Positions 8,083-16,334 of a stretch of DNA of 64,000 bases are shown in pieces. Numbering within the stretch: the first letter of the stretch is position 1; the number at the start of each line of letters is the position of its first letter. The DNA comes from Hyphomonas sp. (lineage in GTDB: Bacteria > Pseudomonadota > Alphaproteobacteria > Caulobacterales > Hyphomonadaceae), in contig NZ_CP051230.1 of assembly GCF_017792385.1 (NCBI RefSeq), positions 2,790,001-2,854,000 on the forward strand. The letters are read 5' to 3'. The translations under genes were made by a program, and so were the position numbers. The notes beneath the pieces were generated by a model. The model was not told where the DNA came from. It saw only the letters and a list, made by a program, of their open reading frames with translations, and ran no database searches.

Positions 8083-10712
8083 CGACTTCAGCTTCCCAAT
8101 CCTTTGTAAATGTCGGTGAGCGCACGAACGTCACCGGTTCCGCGCGATTCCGGAAAATGATTACGGAAGGCCGCTATGCCGACGCGGTCGAAGTGGCGCG
8201 CCAGCAGGTCGAAAACGGCGCGCAGGTGATCGACATCAATATGGATGAAGGCATGCTCGACGGTGCCGAGGCCATGCGGACTTTCCTGAACCTGATTGCG
8301 GCGGAACCGGATATCGCCCGCGTTCCCGTAATGATCGATTCTTCTAAATGGGAGGTCATCGAGGCGGGCCTGAAATGCGTTCAGGGCAAGGCGATCGTCA
8401 ATTCGATCTCGATGAAAGAGGGCGAAGAAACGTTCCGCAGACAGGCGCGCGCGTGCCTGGCCTATGGCGCTGCGGTTGTCGTCATGGCGTTCGACGAAGT
8501 CGGGCAGGCGGATACAGAGGACCGCAAGGTCGAAATCTGCCAGCGGGCCTTCCGTATATTGACTGAAGAGGTTGGTTTCCCGGCCGAAGACATCATCTTC
8601 GATCCAAACGTGTTTGCGGTAGCGACAGGCATCGAAGAACACAACAATTACGCCGTGGACTTCATTGAGGCTGCGCGCGAAATCCGCGCGACCTGTCCGG
8701 GCTGCCACATTTCCGGCGGCCTCTCGAATGTGTCGTTCAGTTTCCGGGGCAATGAACCCGTGCGTCGGGCGATGCATTCGGTGTTCCTGTATCACGCCAT
8801 TCCGGCAGGGATGGATATGGGCATCGTCAATGCGGGCCAACTCGACATCTATGACGATATCGAGCCGGAACTGCGTGAGCGCGTCGAGGATGTGATCCTG
8901 AACCGGCGCGAAGATGCGACTGAGCGCCTGATCGAGATCGCCGAAGGCTTCAAGGGCCAGAAAGGCAAGACCGCTGAAAAGGATTTGTCCTGGCGCGAGG
9001 CGCCGGTTGCAAAGCGGCTTGAGCACGCCCTTGTGCATGGCATAACAGAATATATCGATGCCGACACGGAAGAGGCCCGGCAAGCTGCGGAACGGCCGCT
9101 GCATGTCATCGAAGGGCCGCTGATGGACGGCATGAACGTGGTCGGCGACCTGTTCGGCTCCGGAAAGATGTTCCTGCCCCAAGTGGTCAAGTCGGCCCGG
9201 GTCATGAAACAGGCTGTCGCCTGGCTCGAACCTTACATGGAAGAGGAAAAGCAGCGGCTGGGCACTGTGGATACTTCCAATGGCAAGGTGCTGATGGCGA
9301 CGGTGAAGGGGGATGTTCACGATATCGGCAAGAATATTGTCGGCGTGGTGCTGGCCTGCAATGGATACGACATCGTCGATCTCGGCGTCATGGTACCGGC
9401 AGAAACCATTCTGGACACGGCGGAGACGGAACAGGTCGATGTGATCGGCCTGTCCGGCCTGATCACGCCGAGCCTTGACGAGATGGTCTACGTCGCCGCC
9501 GAAATGGAGCGGCGCGGCATGAAACAGCCTCTCCTGATTGGCGGCGCAACGACGAGTCCGGCGCATACGGCTGTGAAGATCGACCCGGTCATCCGTAGCG
9601 CCCCGGTCGTACATGTCGCCGATGCCAGCCGTGCCGTCGGTGTTGTCAGTGCCCTGTTGAGCGAAGATGACAAACCGGGTTTCGTAACGCAGACCAAGGC
9701 GCGATATGAGCGGATGCGGGAAGCCCGTGCTGGCGGTGTGCCGAAACCGCGCCTGCCGATCGACCAGGCTCGCGCTGCCGGACTGAAGCTCGACTGGTCT
9801 TCCTACACGCCGCCACAACCGGAATTTGAGGGTGTGCGGACATTCGAGGATTTCGATCTCGCAACACTGGCGCGCTATATCGACTGGACGCCCTATTTTT
9901 CAGCCTGGGACCTGGCCGGACAGTATCCGCAAATCCTGAACGACAAGATCGTCGGTGAAGCGGCAACCAGCCTCTGGAACGACACCCAGGCCATGTTGCA
10001 GCAATTGGTCGGCGAAGCCTGGTTCTCCCCGAAAGCGGTGATCGGGTTCTGGAAAGCCAATTCAGACGGAGACGACATAAGGCTTCAGACCGGGGACGTG
10101 TTCCACACCTTGCGTCAGCAGATGGTCAAGGACAATTCTCGTCCGAACTTTGCCATGTCAGATTTCGTGGCGCCGGAAGGCGACGACTGGGTCGGCGGAT
10201 TCTGCGTCACGGCGGGGCCGCAGGCAGAAACCATTGCGCAGGACTTCGCCGCGAAGGGCGATGATTATTCCTCGATCATGGTGAAGGCGCTGGCGGACCG
10301 CTTTGCCGAAGCGATGGCGGAGTACATGCATGAGCGGGTCCGCAAGGAATATTGGGGATACGCAGCGGATGAAGACCTCTCGAACACCGATCTCATCAAG
10401 GAGAAGTATCGAGGCATCCGGCCGGCACCGGGCTATCCGAGCCAGCCTGAGCATACGGAGAAGGAAACCCTTTTCCGCTTGCTGGAGGCCGATAGCCGCA
10501 TTGGCGTATCGCTGACCTCAAGCTTTGCCATGACGCCGGCCGCCAGCGTATCCGGTCTCTATTTCGCACATCCTGACAGCGTGTATTTCGCAGTGGGGCG
10601 GATCGAGAAGGATCAGGTCGAGGATTACGCCCGGCGCAAGGGGTGGGATACCCGCAAGGCCGAGCGCTGGCTGGCGCCAATCCTCAATTACGATCCGTTC
10701 GCGGTGGATTAG
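8079..10712 (+). CDS. metH: Methionine synthase, folate/B12/activation half (split MetH)
   Basis: An 877-residue protein holding the rest of MetH. The order is pterin-binding domain (FVNVGERTNVTGSARFRKMI at residues 8-27), B12 cap, Rossmann B12-binding domain with the cobalt-ligand motif DVHDIGKN at about 411-418, and the C-terminal AdoMet activation domain (RPAPGYPSQPEHTEK, where the RxxxGYxxxP motif binds AdoMet). It moves the methyl group from methyl-THF through cob(I)alamin to homocysteine held by the partner protein at 6584. The start overlaps the GGCT-like gene by four bases. Its TAG stop overlaps the stop of the convergent gene at 10709. Confidence 0.95.
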   Translation: MTTSASQSFVNVGERTNVTGSARFRKMITEGRYADAVEVARQQVENGAQVIDINMDEGMLDGAEAMRTFLNLIAAEPDIARVPVMIDSSKWEVIEAGLKCVQGKAIVNSISMKEGEETFRRQARACLAYGAAVVVMAFDEVGQADTEDRKVEICQRAFRILTEEVGFPAEDIIFDPNVFAVATGIEEHNNYAVDFIEAAREIRATCPGCHISGGLSNVSFSFRGNEPVRRAMHSVFLYHAIPAGMDMGIVNAGQLDIYDDIEPELRERVEDVILNRREDATERLIEIAEGFKGQKGKTAEKDLSWREAPVAKRLEHALVHGITEYIDADTEEARQAAERPLHVIEGPLMDGMNVVGDLFGSGKMFLPQVVKSARVMKQAVAWLEPYMEEEKQRLGTVDTSNGKVLMATVKGDVHDIGKNIVGVVLACNGYDIVDLGVMVPAETILDTAETEQVDVIGLSGLITPSLDEMVYVAAEMERRGMKQPLLIGGATTSPAHTAVKIDPVIRSAPVVHVADASRAVGVVSALLSEDDKPGFVTQTKARYERMREARAGGVPKPRLPIDQARAAGLKLDWSSYTPPQPEFEGVRTFEDFDLATLARYIDWTPYFSAWDLAGQYPQILNDKIVGEAATSLWNDTQAMLQQLVGEAWFSPKAVIGFWKANSDGDDIRLQTGDVFHTLRQQMVKDNSRPNFAMSDFVAPEGDDWVGGFCVTAGPQAETIAQDFAAKGDDYSSIMVKALADRFAEAMAEYMHERVRKEYWGYAADEDLSNTDLIKEKYRGIRPAPGYPSQPEHTEKETLFRLLEADSRIGVSLTSSFAMTPAASVSGLYFAHPDSVYFAVGRIEKDQVEDYARRKGWDTRKAERWLAPILNYDPFAVD

Positions 10713-11548
10713 TCCCTGAGATAGGAGACGGCTTCGACCAGTTCAAAACCGGGTGTTTCCTGTGCGAAGTGACGCAGCCAGTAACTGTGGCCGGATCCGT
10801 AGATGACGAGGATGCGGTCTCCCGGTTCGGCGAATTCGGCGATGTTCGAGAAAATTTCGGCATTGCGGGCATACCAGCCATAATTCAGCACGGCCCCCGC
10901 CGGATCTTCCATGTCCGCCATGTCGAGCAGGCCGTAATAGAAATCGGAATGCATGGTGCGGATAATGGCCGGGTCGTTCTGGCGGGCCAGCAATTCCGGA
11001 ATCGGGGTTGTTGCCTGATCCTGCATCAAGCTTCCGGCCTGGGTCTTGATCGTGTCAATCAGACCCGCGATCTCGTCTTCGCGCGCCGTGCGGGCCGCGA
11101 AGGCCTCGACCCGGTCGAACGGGAAATAGGCAATTTCACCCTCTTGCGTATCGACTGCATAGACACGGTCGAGTCCCGCTTCATGTGCGACCCGGTAGCC
11201 AATCTGGACCCGCTCGTCGCGTTGGCGGCTCAGATCCTCTGGCACGAAGTCTGCGAAATTCGGGTCCAGCGCATCTTCGGTGCGCCGGATGCGTTCCACC
11301 GCGATGGCGGTGGGGCGAAACGCCATCAACCTTTCAGCCAGATCTTCCAGTTCGGCCTGACGGTGTGGCGCGAGCACGTCGTCTGAATCCGTGTTCACCA
11401 GGTCGAGTCCCGGATTTCCGAAATGATATGTGCCGAGCACCATGACCTGAATTGGCGCGACCGGCTCTTCGGTGGGCGGCGTTTCAGCCTGCGACAGGGG
11501 CATGGCACAGGCGGCCAGCAGAGACAGGGCCAAGAGGGCAGACTTCAT
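10709..11548 (-). CDS. DUF5694 (TraB-like) secreted or periplasmic protein
   Basis: A 279-residue protein with a signal peptide (LLALSLLAACAMPLSQA). The LAAC segment could also be a lipobox. The mature part starts with IQVMVLGTYHFGNPG and ends with ILVIYGSGHSYWLRHF; this G-T-H-F ... G-x-G-H pattern is characteristic of the DUF5694 family, a relative of the TraB/TIKI-type metalloprotease-like fold. Function is unknown; metal dependence is a guess from the paired histidines. The ATG at 11548 has a good ribosome binding site (AAGGAGA). The frame stays open well upstream inside the pyruvate kinase gene, but that is shadow sequence. Confidence 0.78.
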   Translation of the reverse strand: MKSALLALSLLAACAMPLSQAETPPTEEPVAPIQVMVLGTYHFGNPGLDLVNTDSDDVLAPHRQAELEDLAERLMAFRPTAIAVERIRRTEDALDPNFADFVPEDLSRQRDERVQIGYRVAHEAGLDRVYAVDTQEGEIAYFPFDRVEAFAARTAREDEIAGLIDTIKTQAGSLMQDQATTPIPELLARQNDPAIIRTMHSDFYYGLLDMADMEDPAGAVLNYGWYARNAEIFSNIAEFAEPGDRILVIYGSGHSYWLRHFAQETPGFELVEAVSYLRD

Positions 11549-11707
11549 GTTCAATTTCTCCTTTTGCATGGGAGGATGCGCCGACTCGGTTGAATGGATG
11601 CAGGCGTACCTGCTTTTTTGCGATCCCGTCCTGCCGACAAACTCTGGCTGGCCTCGCCGCCGGGACTCGTATAGGAGGAATGTCAACCTTGTCACCGGGA
11701 GGGCGGA

Positions 11708-13132
11708 ATGACTGGACAGAGACTGGTTAGCGAGAATGCGAAGATCGTGGCGACGCTGGGCCCAGGTAGCCGTGCGCCACGGGAAGTTCTGGCGCTTGCC
11801 CATGCCGGGGTGGACGTTTTCCGCCTGAATTTCAGTCATGGTGAACATGCCGCCCACAAGGAAGCTCTGGATGCGGTCCGGGCGGCAGAAGCGGAAACGG
11901 GCCGTCCGCTCGCCGCGCTCGCAGATCTTCAAGGGCCCAAGGTACGGGTCGGATCGCTGCCAGGCGGAGAGTTGCGGCTGCGCTACCAGCAGGAATATGC
12001 CGTGATTGCCGCAGACGCCACGGACCGGGACGCAACCATCCCGGTGCCGCACAAGGAGATCGTCGATGCGCTCGAGGCGGGGGATGTCATCCTCGTTGAT
12101 GACGGAAAGCTGATCTTCACCGTGACAGAGGCTGGCGTGGAGCCACGTGTGCGCGCGGACGTTCCGGGCAAGCTGACAGACAAGAAGGGGTTTACCGTGC
12201 GCGGCAAGGCGCTGCCGGTCCGCGCGCTGACGGAGAAGGATCGCAAGGATCTGGACTTCGCCCTTGAGATCGGCGTTGACCTGATCGCCTTGTCCTTTGT
12301 CCAGACGGTCGAGGACATCGAAGAGGTGAAGGCGATCATAGCCGGACGGGCACCGCTTGTGGCCAAGCTGGAAAAGCCGGCGGCCATTGCCAATCTGGAG
12401 CCGATCGTTGCAGCCGCGGATGCGGTCATGGTGGCACGGGGCGATCTGGGCGTGGAATATGCGCCGGAAGATGTGCCGGTCATCCAGCGCCGGATCGTGC
12501 GGTGCGCACGGGGGCTGGGCCGACCGGTCATCGTGGCGACGCAAATGCTGGAATCCATGATCGAGAATGCCGCGCCGACCCGCGCGGAGGCCTCGGACGT
12601 TGCGACGGCCATTTATCAGGGCGCGGACGCGGTCATGTTGTCCGGGGAGACGGCTGTCGGGCGCCATCCGGCGACCACCGTGTCGATCATGTCGCGCATC
12701 ATACGCGCCACGGAAGGCGCAGAAGATTATCGCCGGTCGCTGGAGCAATTCTCGGGCGATGTGCCTGCTCAGACCGCCATAGATGTGATTGCCGAGACAG
12801 CCCAGGGCATGGCCGAGGCGGAAGGTGCGACGGCTCTGGCGTTGCGGACCGGCGCATTTGAGCGTCTCGCGCGGTTTGCCCGGGTGCGCGGCAAGGCACC
12901 CATTATCTACGGATCACTTGACGATCAGCGTTTGCGCACGGCCTGCCTGCTCTGGGGCGTGCATCCCCAGCGGCTGAACGCCGGCGCGGATTACTGGTAC
13001 AGGGATTTGATGGACGCCGCCGGGCTGGAGGGCCGCGTCGCCTATGCGCGCTGGGCTGGCGACTCTGAACGGTTCGCCTGGGAAGTTGGAATCGGCAAGG
13101 GGCCGAATGGCGAGAAGATCACCGGCGTATGA
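11708..13132 (+). CDS. pyk: Pyruvate kinase
   Basis: A 474-residue pyruvate kinase of standard length. It has KIVATLGPGSR at the N-terminus (about 13-23), the substrate loop FRLNFSHG, the catalytic and metal-binding segments AKLEKPAAIANLE and MVARGDLGVEY, and the signature MLESMIENAAPTRAEASDVA followed by MLSGETAVG. It makes ATP and pyruvate from phosphoenolpyruvate and ADP, the last step of glycolysis, in the cytosol. The ribosome binding site is GGGAGGG. Its last 14 bases overlap the 3' end of the convergent protease gene. Confidence 0.96.
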   Translation: MTGQRLVSENAKIVATLGPGSRAPREVLALAHAGVDVFRLNFSHGEHAAHKEALDAVRAAEAETGRPLAALADLQGPKVRVGSLPGGELRLRYQQEYAVIAADATDRDATIPVPHKEIVDALEAGDVILVDDGKLIFTVTEAGVEPRVRADVPGKLTDKKGFTVRGKALPVRALTEKDRKDLDFALEIGVDLIALSFVQTVEDIEEVKAIIAGRAPLVAKLEKPAAIANLEPIVAAADAVMVARGDLGVEYAPEDVPVIQRRIVRCARGLGRPVIVATQMLESMIENAAPTRAEASDVATAIYQGADAVMLSGETAVGRHPATTVSIMSRIIRATEGAEDYRRSLEQFSGDVPAQTAIDVIAETAQGMAEAEGATALALRTGAFERLARFARVRGKAPIIYGSLDDQRLRTACLLWGVHPQRLNAGADYWYRDLMDAAGLEGRVAYARWAGDSERFAWEVGIGKGPNGEKITGV

Positions 13133-13655
13133 TCAATTGGCTCTGCTTGAACTCATACGAATAGAGTTCGCCGAGAAAGGTCATGCCGAGCAGCGACTGT
13201 TCGAGCCCGTCCTTCAGGATCATGGCATCGACGTGTTCCACTTCGACCTGCCCGATGCGAATACTCTGCAGCGTGGTGGCCGCGCCATGCGTGATGCCCC
13301 CGGCCGTACGGATTTCCCATCGATAGTCCAGGGTCTCCGGATTCAACCCGATCCTCTGGGCATCCCTGTAGGTGAGGGCGACAGTGCTGGCACCGGTGTC
13401 GACCATGAACTTCACGGCGGTGCCGTCGACATCGGCTCGTGTCCAGTAGTGTCCGTCGGACTCCCGGTCGATGATCGCGGCGCTGGCGAAGTTCACCGAT
13501 GTTCGTTTCTCTGTCGGAGCCGGCGCAGGCCGGCCTTCGACCATCGCAGCCTCTGCCTGGTAGCGTTCGACGCGCGGCACGAGAAAGAACACCACGGTTG
13601 CGGAAATCAGGACCGCCGTCCCAAGGCCCGATGCGAAGATCTTTCCAACCGACAT
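13119..13655 (-). CDS. Retropepsin-like aspartic protease (clan AA, TIGR02281 type)
   Basis: A 178-residue protein with one N-terminal membrane anchor (about residues 7-24, FASGLGTAVLISATVVFFLV) and a retropepsin-like domain. The catalytic loop is FMVDTGASTVAL (Asp at about residue 84), with the hydrophobic-Gly pairs expected later (LLGMTFLGEL). Such proteins act as homodimers because each supplies one DTG loop. The domain is probably periplasmic, tethered to the inner membrane. The ATG at 13655 (ribosome binding site AGGAAGGA) puts the anchor at the N-terminus. It follows a DUF1289 gene by 11 bases, a common alphaproteobacterial pairing. Substrate unknown. Confidence 0.82.
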   Translation of the reverse strand: MSVGKIFASGLGTAVLISATVVFFLVPRVERYQAEAAMVEGRPAPAPTEKRTSVNFASAAIIDRESDGHYWTRADVDGTAVKFMVDTGASTVALTYRDAQRIGLNPETLDYRWEIRTAGGITHGAATTLQSIRIGQVEVEHVDAMILKDGLEQSLLGMTFLGELYSYEFKQSQLIIRR

Positions 13656-13666
13656 GGATGTCCTTC

Positions 13667-13861
13667 CTATCGCTTGCCAAGCTTTTCCAGGCGCGCGATG
13701 CGCTCCGGCAGTTCGGCGATGACCAGATCCCGGGCATCCGGGCCCATTTTGACCCAGCCGCCGATTTCCTTGAGCGAGCGGCCACAGCCGAGGCACAGGC
13801 CGGTCGAGGCATCAACGGCGCACACTTTAATGCATGGGGACTTTATGGCTTGAGTGGTCAT
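13667..13861 (-). CDS. DUF1289 cysteine-rich small protein
   Basis: A 64-residue protein with the DUF1289 pattern: SPCIKVC followed by GLCLGCGRSLKEIGGW. The four conserved cysteines (CxxxC and CxxCxR) suggest a bound metal or Fe-S cluster, though this is inference. The C-terminal half is a charged helix. No function is established for the family. It lies 11 bases upstream of the aspartic protease gene on the same strand and is likely co-transcribed with it. Confidence 0.85.
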   Translation of the reverse strand: MTTQAIKSPCIKVCAVDASTGLCLGCGRSLKEIGGWVKMGPDARDLVIAELPERIARLEKLGKR

Positions 13862-13992
13862 TGTTTTAGGTTAATCAGCGCAGCACAGTGCGCAAGTTGT
13901 CTCATGAACGAGGTAACAAAACCTTGTCGCAGTGACACAAGGTTGTCTGATATAAGGTATAGGCATCAAGCGATGGAGAAGGAGCGCAGGAT

Positions 13993-15003
13993 TTGAGCGA
14001 GTCGGCCCAGAAAGTATCCCCCCTGGAAGACGCCCGGTCCTTGATCCGGACCGCGGTCGAGCGCGATCCGGCGCCGGCGCAGAAAGTGCGTGAGGCCCTG
14101 CTGCAAATGGGGCGGGAGGGCGATTTCGGACGTCTTGGCGAAGCCGCGGCCTGGCTGGCGGAATGGCAGGGCCGGTTCCCGCCACGCATCGAGTCTCCGA
14201 CCCTTGCCGTTTTCGCCAGTTCGCACGGCGTCCAGACCGAAGGGGTATCCCTGTCGAGTTCCGGCGATACGAAGGCGCATGTCGAGGCATTGCGGGCTGG
14301 CCGGGCGCCGCTTTCTGCCATCGCCACACAGGCGGGCGCTGCCATTCGCGTGTTCGACCTTGCGATCGACAGTCCCACGCCCAGCATTGCCGAAGATGCG
14401 GCCATGTCTGAACGGGAATGTGCTGCGACGATCGCGTACGGTTTTGAAGCAACAGAGGAGAAGCCCGATCTTCTGGCGCTTGCTGTGTCCGGCGCCGGTG
14501 TCGGCACCGCTGCGGCGGCTGTGGCGTGTGCGCTTTATGGTGGCGCTCCGGACTATTGGGTGCGACCGAACAACCAGAAAACCGCCGATCTGGTCAGTCG
14601 TCGCGTGGAAGTCGTCACGCGGGCCCTGACCCTGCATCGTGGCCATTTGTCCGACCCGCTGCAGGCACTTCGCAATCTTGGTGGTCGTGAACTTGCCGCA
14701 TGCGTCGGGGCCATCATCGCCGCGCGCCATCAGGGCATTCCGGTCGTGCTGGACGGATTTGCGACCACGATTGCGGCTGCAATCGTTCATGCCATCGAGC
14801 CGAAAGCGATCAGCCACTGCATCGCTTCGCATGTGACGCGCCGCCCGGCGCACGAGGCGGCCATTGAGCGGCTGGGCTTGCAGCCGCTGCTCCAGCTTGA
14901 ATTCCAGACCGGGGGCGGACTGGGCTCTGCCACCGCCATCGGTCTATTGAAAACCGCCTGCGCCCCCTTCATTGCCGAGCCGGCAGACGGCACTGCGACC
15001 TGA
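13993..15003 (+). CDS. CobT-like protein (DMB phosphoribosyltransferase family), catalytic residues altered
   Basis: A 336-residue protein that aligns along its length with CobT, which makes alpha-ribazole phosphate for the lower ligand of cobalamin. Recognisable blocks are FASSHGVQTEGVS (about 74-86), SGAGVGTAAAA (166-176), GIPVVLDGFATTIAAA and the C-terminal QLEFQTGGGLGSATAIGLL. In canonical CobT the blocks corresponding to the second and last read GEMGIGNT and R-LGEGTGA. Here both glutamates, including the C-terminal catalytic base, are glycine (about G167 and G308). The protein may be inactive or altered in specificity. The start is a TTG preceded by AAGGAG. It stands between the DUF1289 gene (divergent) and the acyl-CoA dehydrogenases. 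Confidence 0.8.
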   Translation: MSESAQKVSPLEDARSLIRTAVERDPAPAQKVREALLQMGREGDFGRLGEAAAWLAEWQGRFPPRIESPTLAVFASSHGVQTEGVSLSSSGDTKAHVEALRAGRAPLSAIATQAGAAIRVFDLAIDSPTPSIAEDAAMSERECAATIAYGFEATEEKPDLLALAVSGAGVGTAAAAVACALYGGAPDYWVRPNNQKTADLVSRRVEVVTRALTLHRGHLSDPLQALRNLGGRELAACVGAIIAARHQGIPVVLDGFATTIAAAIVHAIEPKAISHCIASHVTRRPAHEAAIERLGLQPLLQLEFQTGGGLGSATAIGLLKTACAPFIAEPADGTAT

Positions 15004-15112
15004 CGCGACGAGAACCTGACGTTTACGCTCACGTCACCTTGCCTTTGCCGGAAAATGGCGGAAATAGAGGGGGCAAGAATGATGCGCAGGGAGCGCACAG
15101 TGAGGAGCCGTC

Positions 15113-16309
15113 ATGAATCTCGATTTTTCGCCGGAAGAAATTGCCTTCCGCAATGAGGTTCGCGAATTCATTCGCGAGAACTATCCCAAGGAACTGGAAG
15201 GAATTGGAACGCGGGAGGATCTCACGCGCGAAGAATTCCTGGCCTGGCACAAGGTGCTCGGCAAGAAGGGCTGGTCCACGCCGGCCTGGCCGAAGGAATA
15301 TGGCGGCACCGGCTGGACCTCGACCCAGCGCTATATCTGGTCCGAGGAAAATGCCCGTGTCGATGCCCTGATGCCGCTGCCGTTTGGCGTGTCCATGGTT
15401 GGACCGGTCATCTACACGTTCGGCAATGAGGAACAGAAGGCCCGTCACCTTCCGGGTATCCGGTCGGGTGAAGTCTGGTGGTGTCAGGGCTATTCCGAGC
15501 CGGGCGCCGGGTCCGATCTGGCCAGCCTGAAGACAACGGCCGTTCGCGATGGCGACCATTATGTCATCAATGGCCAGAAGACCTGGACGACGCTCGCGCA
15601 GCATGCCGACTGGGGCTTCTTCCTCTGCCGTACCGATCCCAATGCGAAAAAGCCGCAGGAAGGCATCAGCTTCATTCTCGTCGACATGAACACGCCGGGC
15701 ATCGAAGTGAAGCCGATCAAGCTGATCGACGGGACGCATGAAGTCAACGAGACGTGGCTGACCGATGTCCGCGTGCCCGTGGAAAACCTCGTTGGCAAGG
15801 AGAATGAAGGCTGGACCTATGCCAAGTTCCTGCTGGCGCACGAGCGTTCCGGCATTGCAGGCGTGGCCCGGTCCAAGCGCGGCGTGGAGCGCCTGCGCAA
15901 TATCGCGTCCGAAGAACTGGTCGACGGCAAGCCGCTTCTGGAATCTCAGGATTTCGCCCGCAAGATCAGCCAGCTCGAAATCGATCTGACGGCGCTTGAG
16001 TTCACCGAACTCCGGACCCTCGCGTCGGAAGCGGCCGGCAAGGGACCGGGACCGGAAAGTTCGATCCTGAAGGTCAAGGGTACCGAAATCCAGCAGCGTC
16101 TGACGGAACTGACGCTCGAAGCGGTTGGCTATTATGGCGCGCCGTACGGATACGGCATGGAAGCCACAGGAAATGAAGGCTTCGGCGTCGGCCCGGACCA
16201 TGCGAATTTCGCTGCCGAGACGTATTTCAACATGCGGAAGACGTCGATCTATGGCGGTTCGAACGAAATTCAGCGCAACATTATCACCAAGATGATCCTC
16301 GGCCTGTAA
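15113..16309 (+). CDS. Acyl-CoA dehydrogenase, large-subunit type
   Basis: A 398-residue FAD-dependent acyl-CoA dehydrogenase. It has the FAD/substrate segment WWCQGYSEPGAGSDLASL (about residues 122-139) and the C-terminal IYGGSNEIQRNIITKM. The Glu that medium-chain enzymes use in YEG is absent (YGG). The Glu in LLAHERSGIAG (about 244) matches the position used by isovaleryl-type enzymes and is the likely base. The next gene, 25 bases downstream, is a second and divergent acyl-CoA dehydrogenase. Such pairs, as in pimeloyl-CoA or steroid side-chain dehydrogenases, often form heterotetramers. Substrate not determined. Confidence 0.9.
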   Translation: MNLDFSPEEIAFRNEVREFIRENYPKELEGIGTREDLTREEFLAWHKVLGKKGWSTPAWPKEYGGTGWTSTQRYIWSEENARVDALMPLPFGVSMVGPVIYTFGNEEQKARHLPGIRSGEVWWCQGYSEPGAGSDLASLKTTAVRDGDHYVINGQKTWTTLAQHADWGFFLCRTDPNAKKPQEGISFILVDMNTPGIEVKPIKLIDGTHEVNETWLTDVRVPVENLVGKENEGWTYAKFLLAHERSGIAGVARSKRGVERLRNIASEELVDGKPLLESQDFARKISQLEIDLTALEFTELRTLASEAAGKGPGPESSILKVKGTEIQQRLTELTLEAVGYYGAPYGYGMEATGNEGFGVGPDHANFAAETYFNMRKTSIYGGSNEIQRNIITKMILGL

Positions 16310-16334
16310 GGCGAACGAGGCAGGGAGGACCAAG

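Noticed and set aside
8088..9818. Long minus-strand open frame opposite metH
   Set aside because: Antisense shadow of a strongly conserved gene in high-GC DNA; residue composition is rich in Arg/His/Gln and matches no family.
11549..12748. Upstream continuation of the minus-strand DUF5694 frame to give a 679-residue protein
   Set aside because: It runs antisense to the conserved pyruvate kinase gene, shows no family features, and a signal peptide with a good ribosome binding site starts at 11548.
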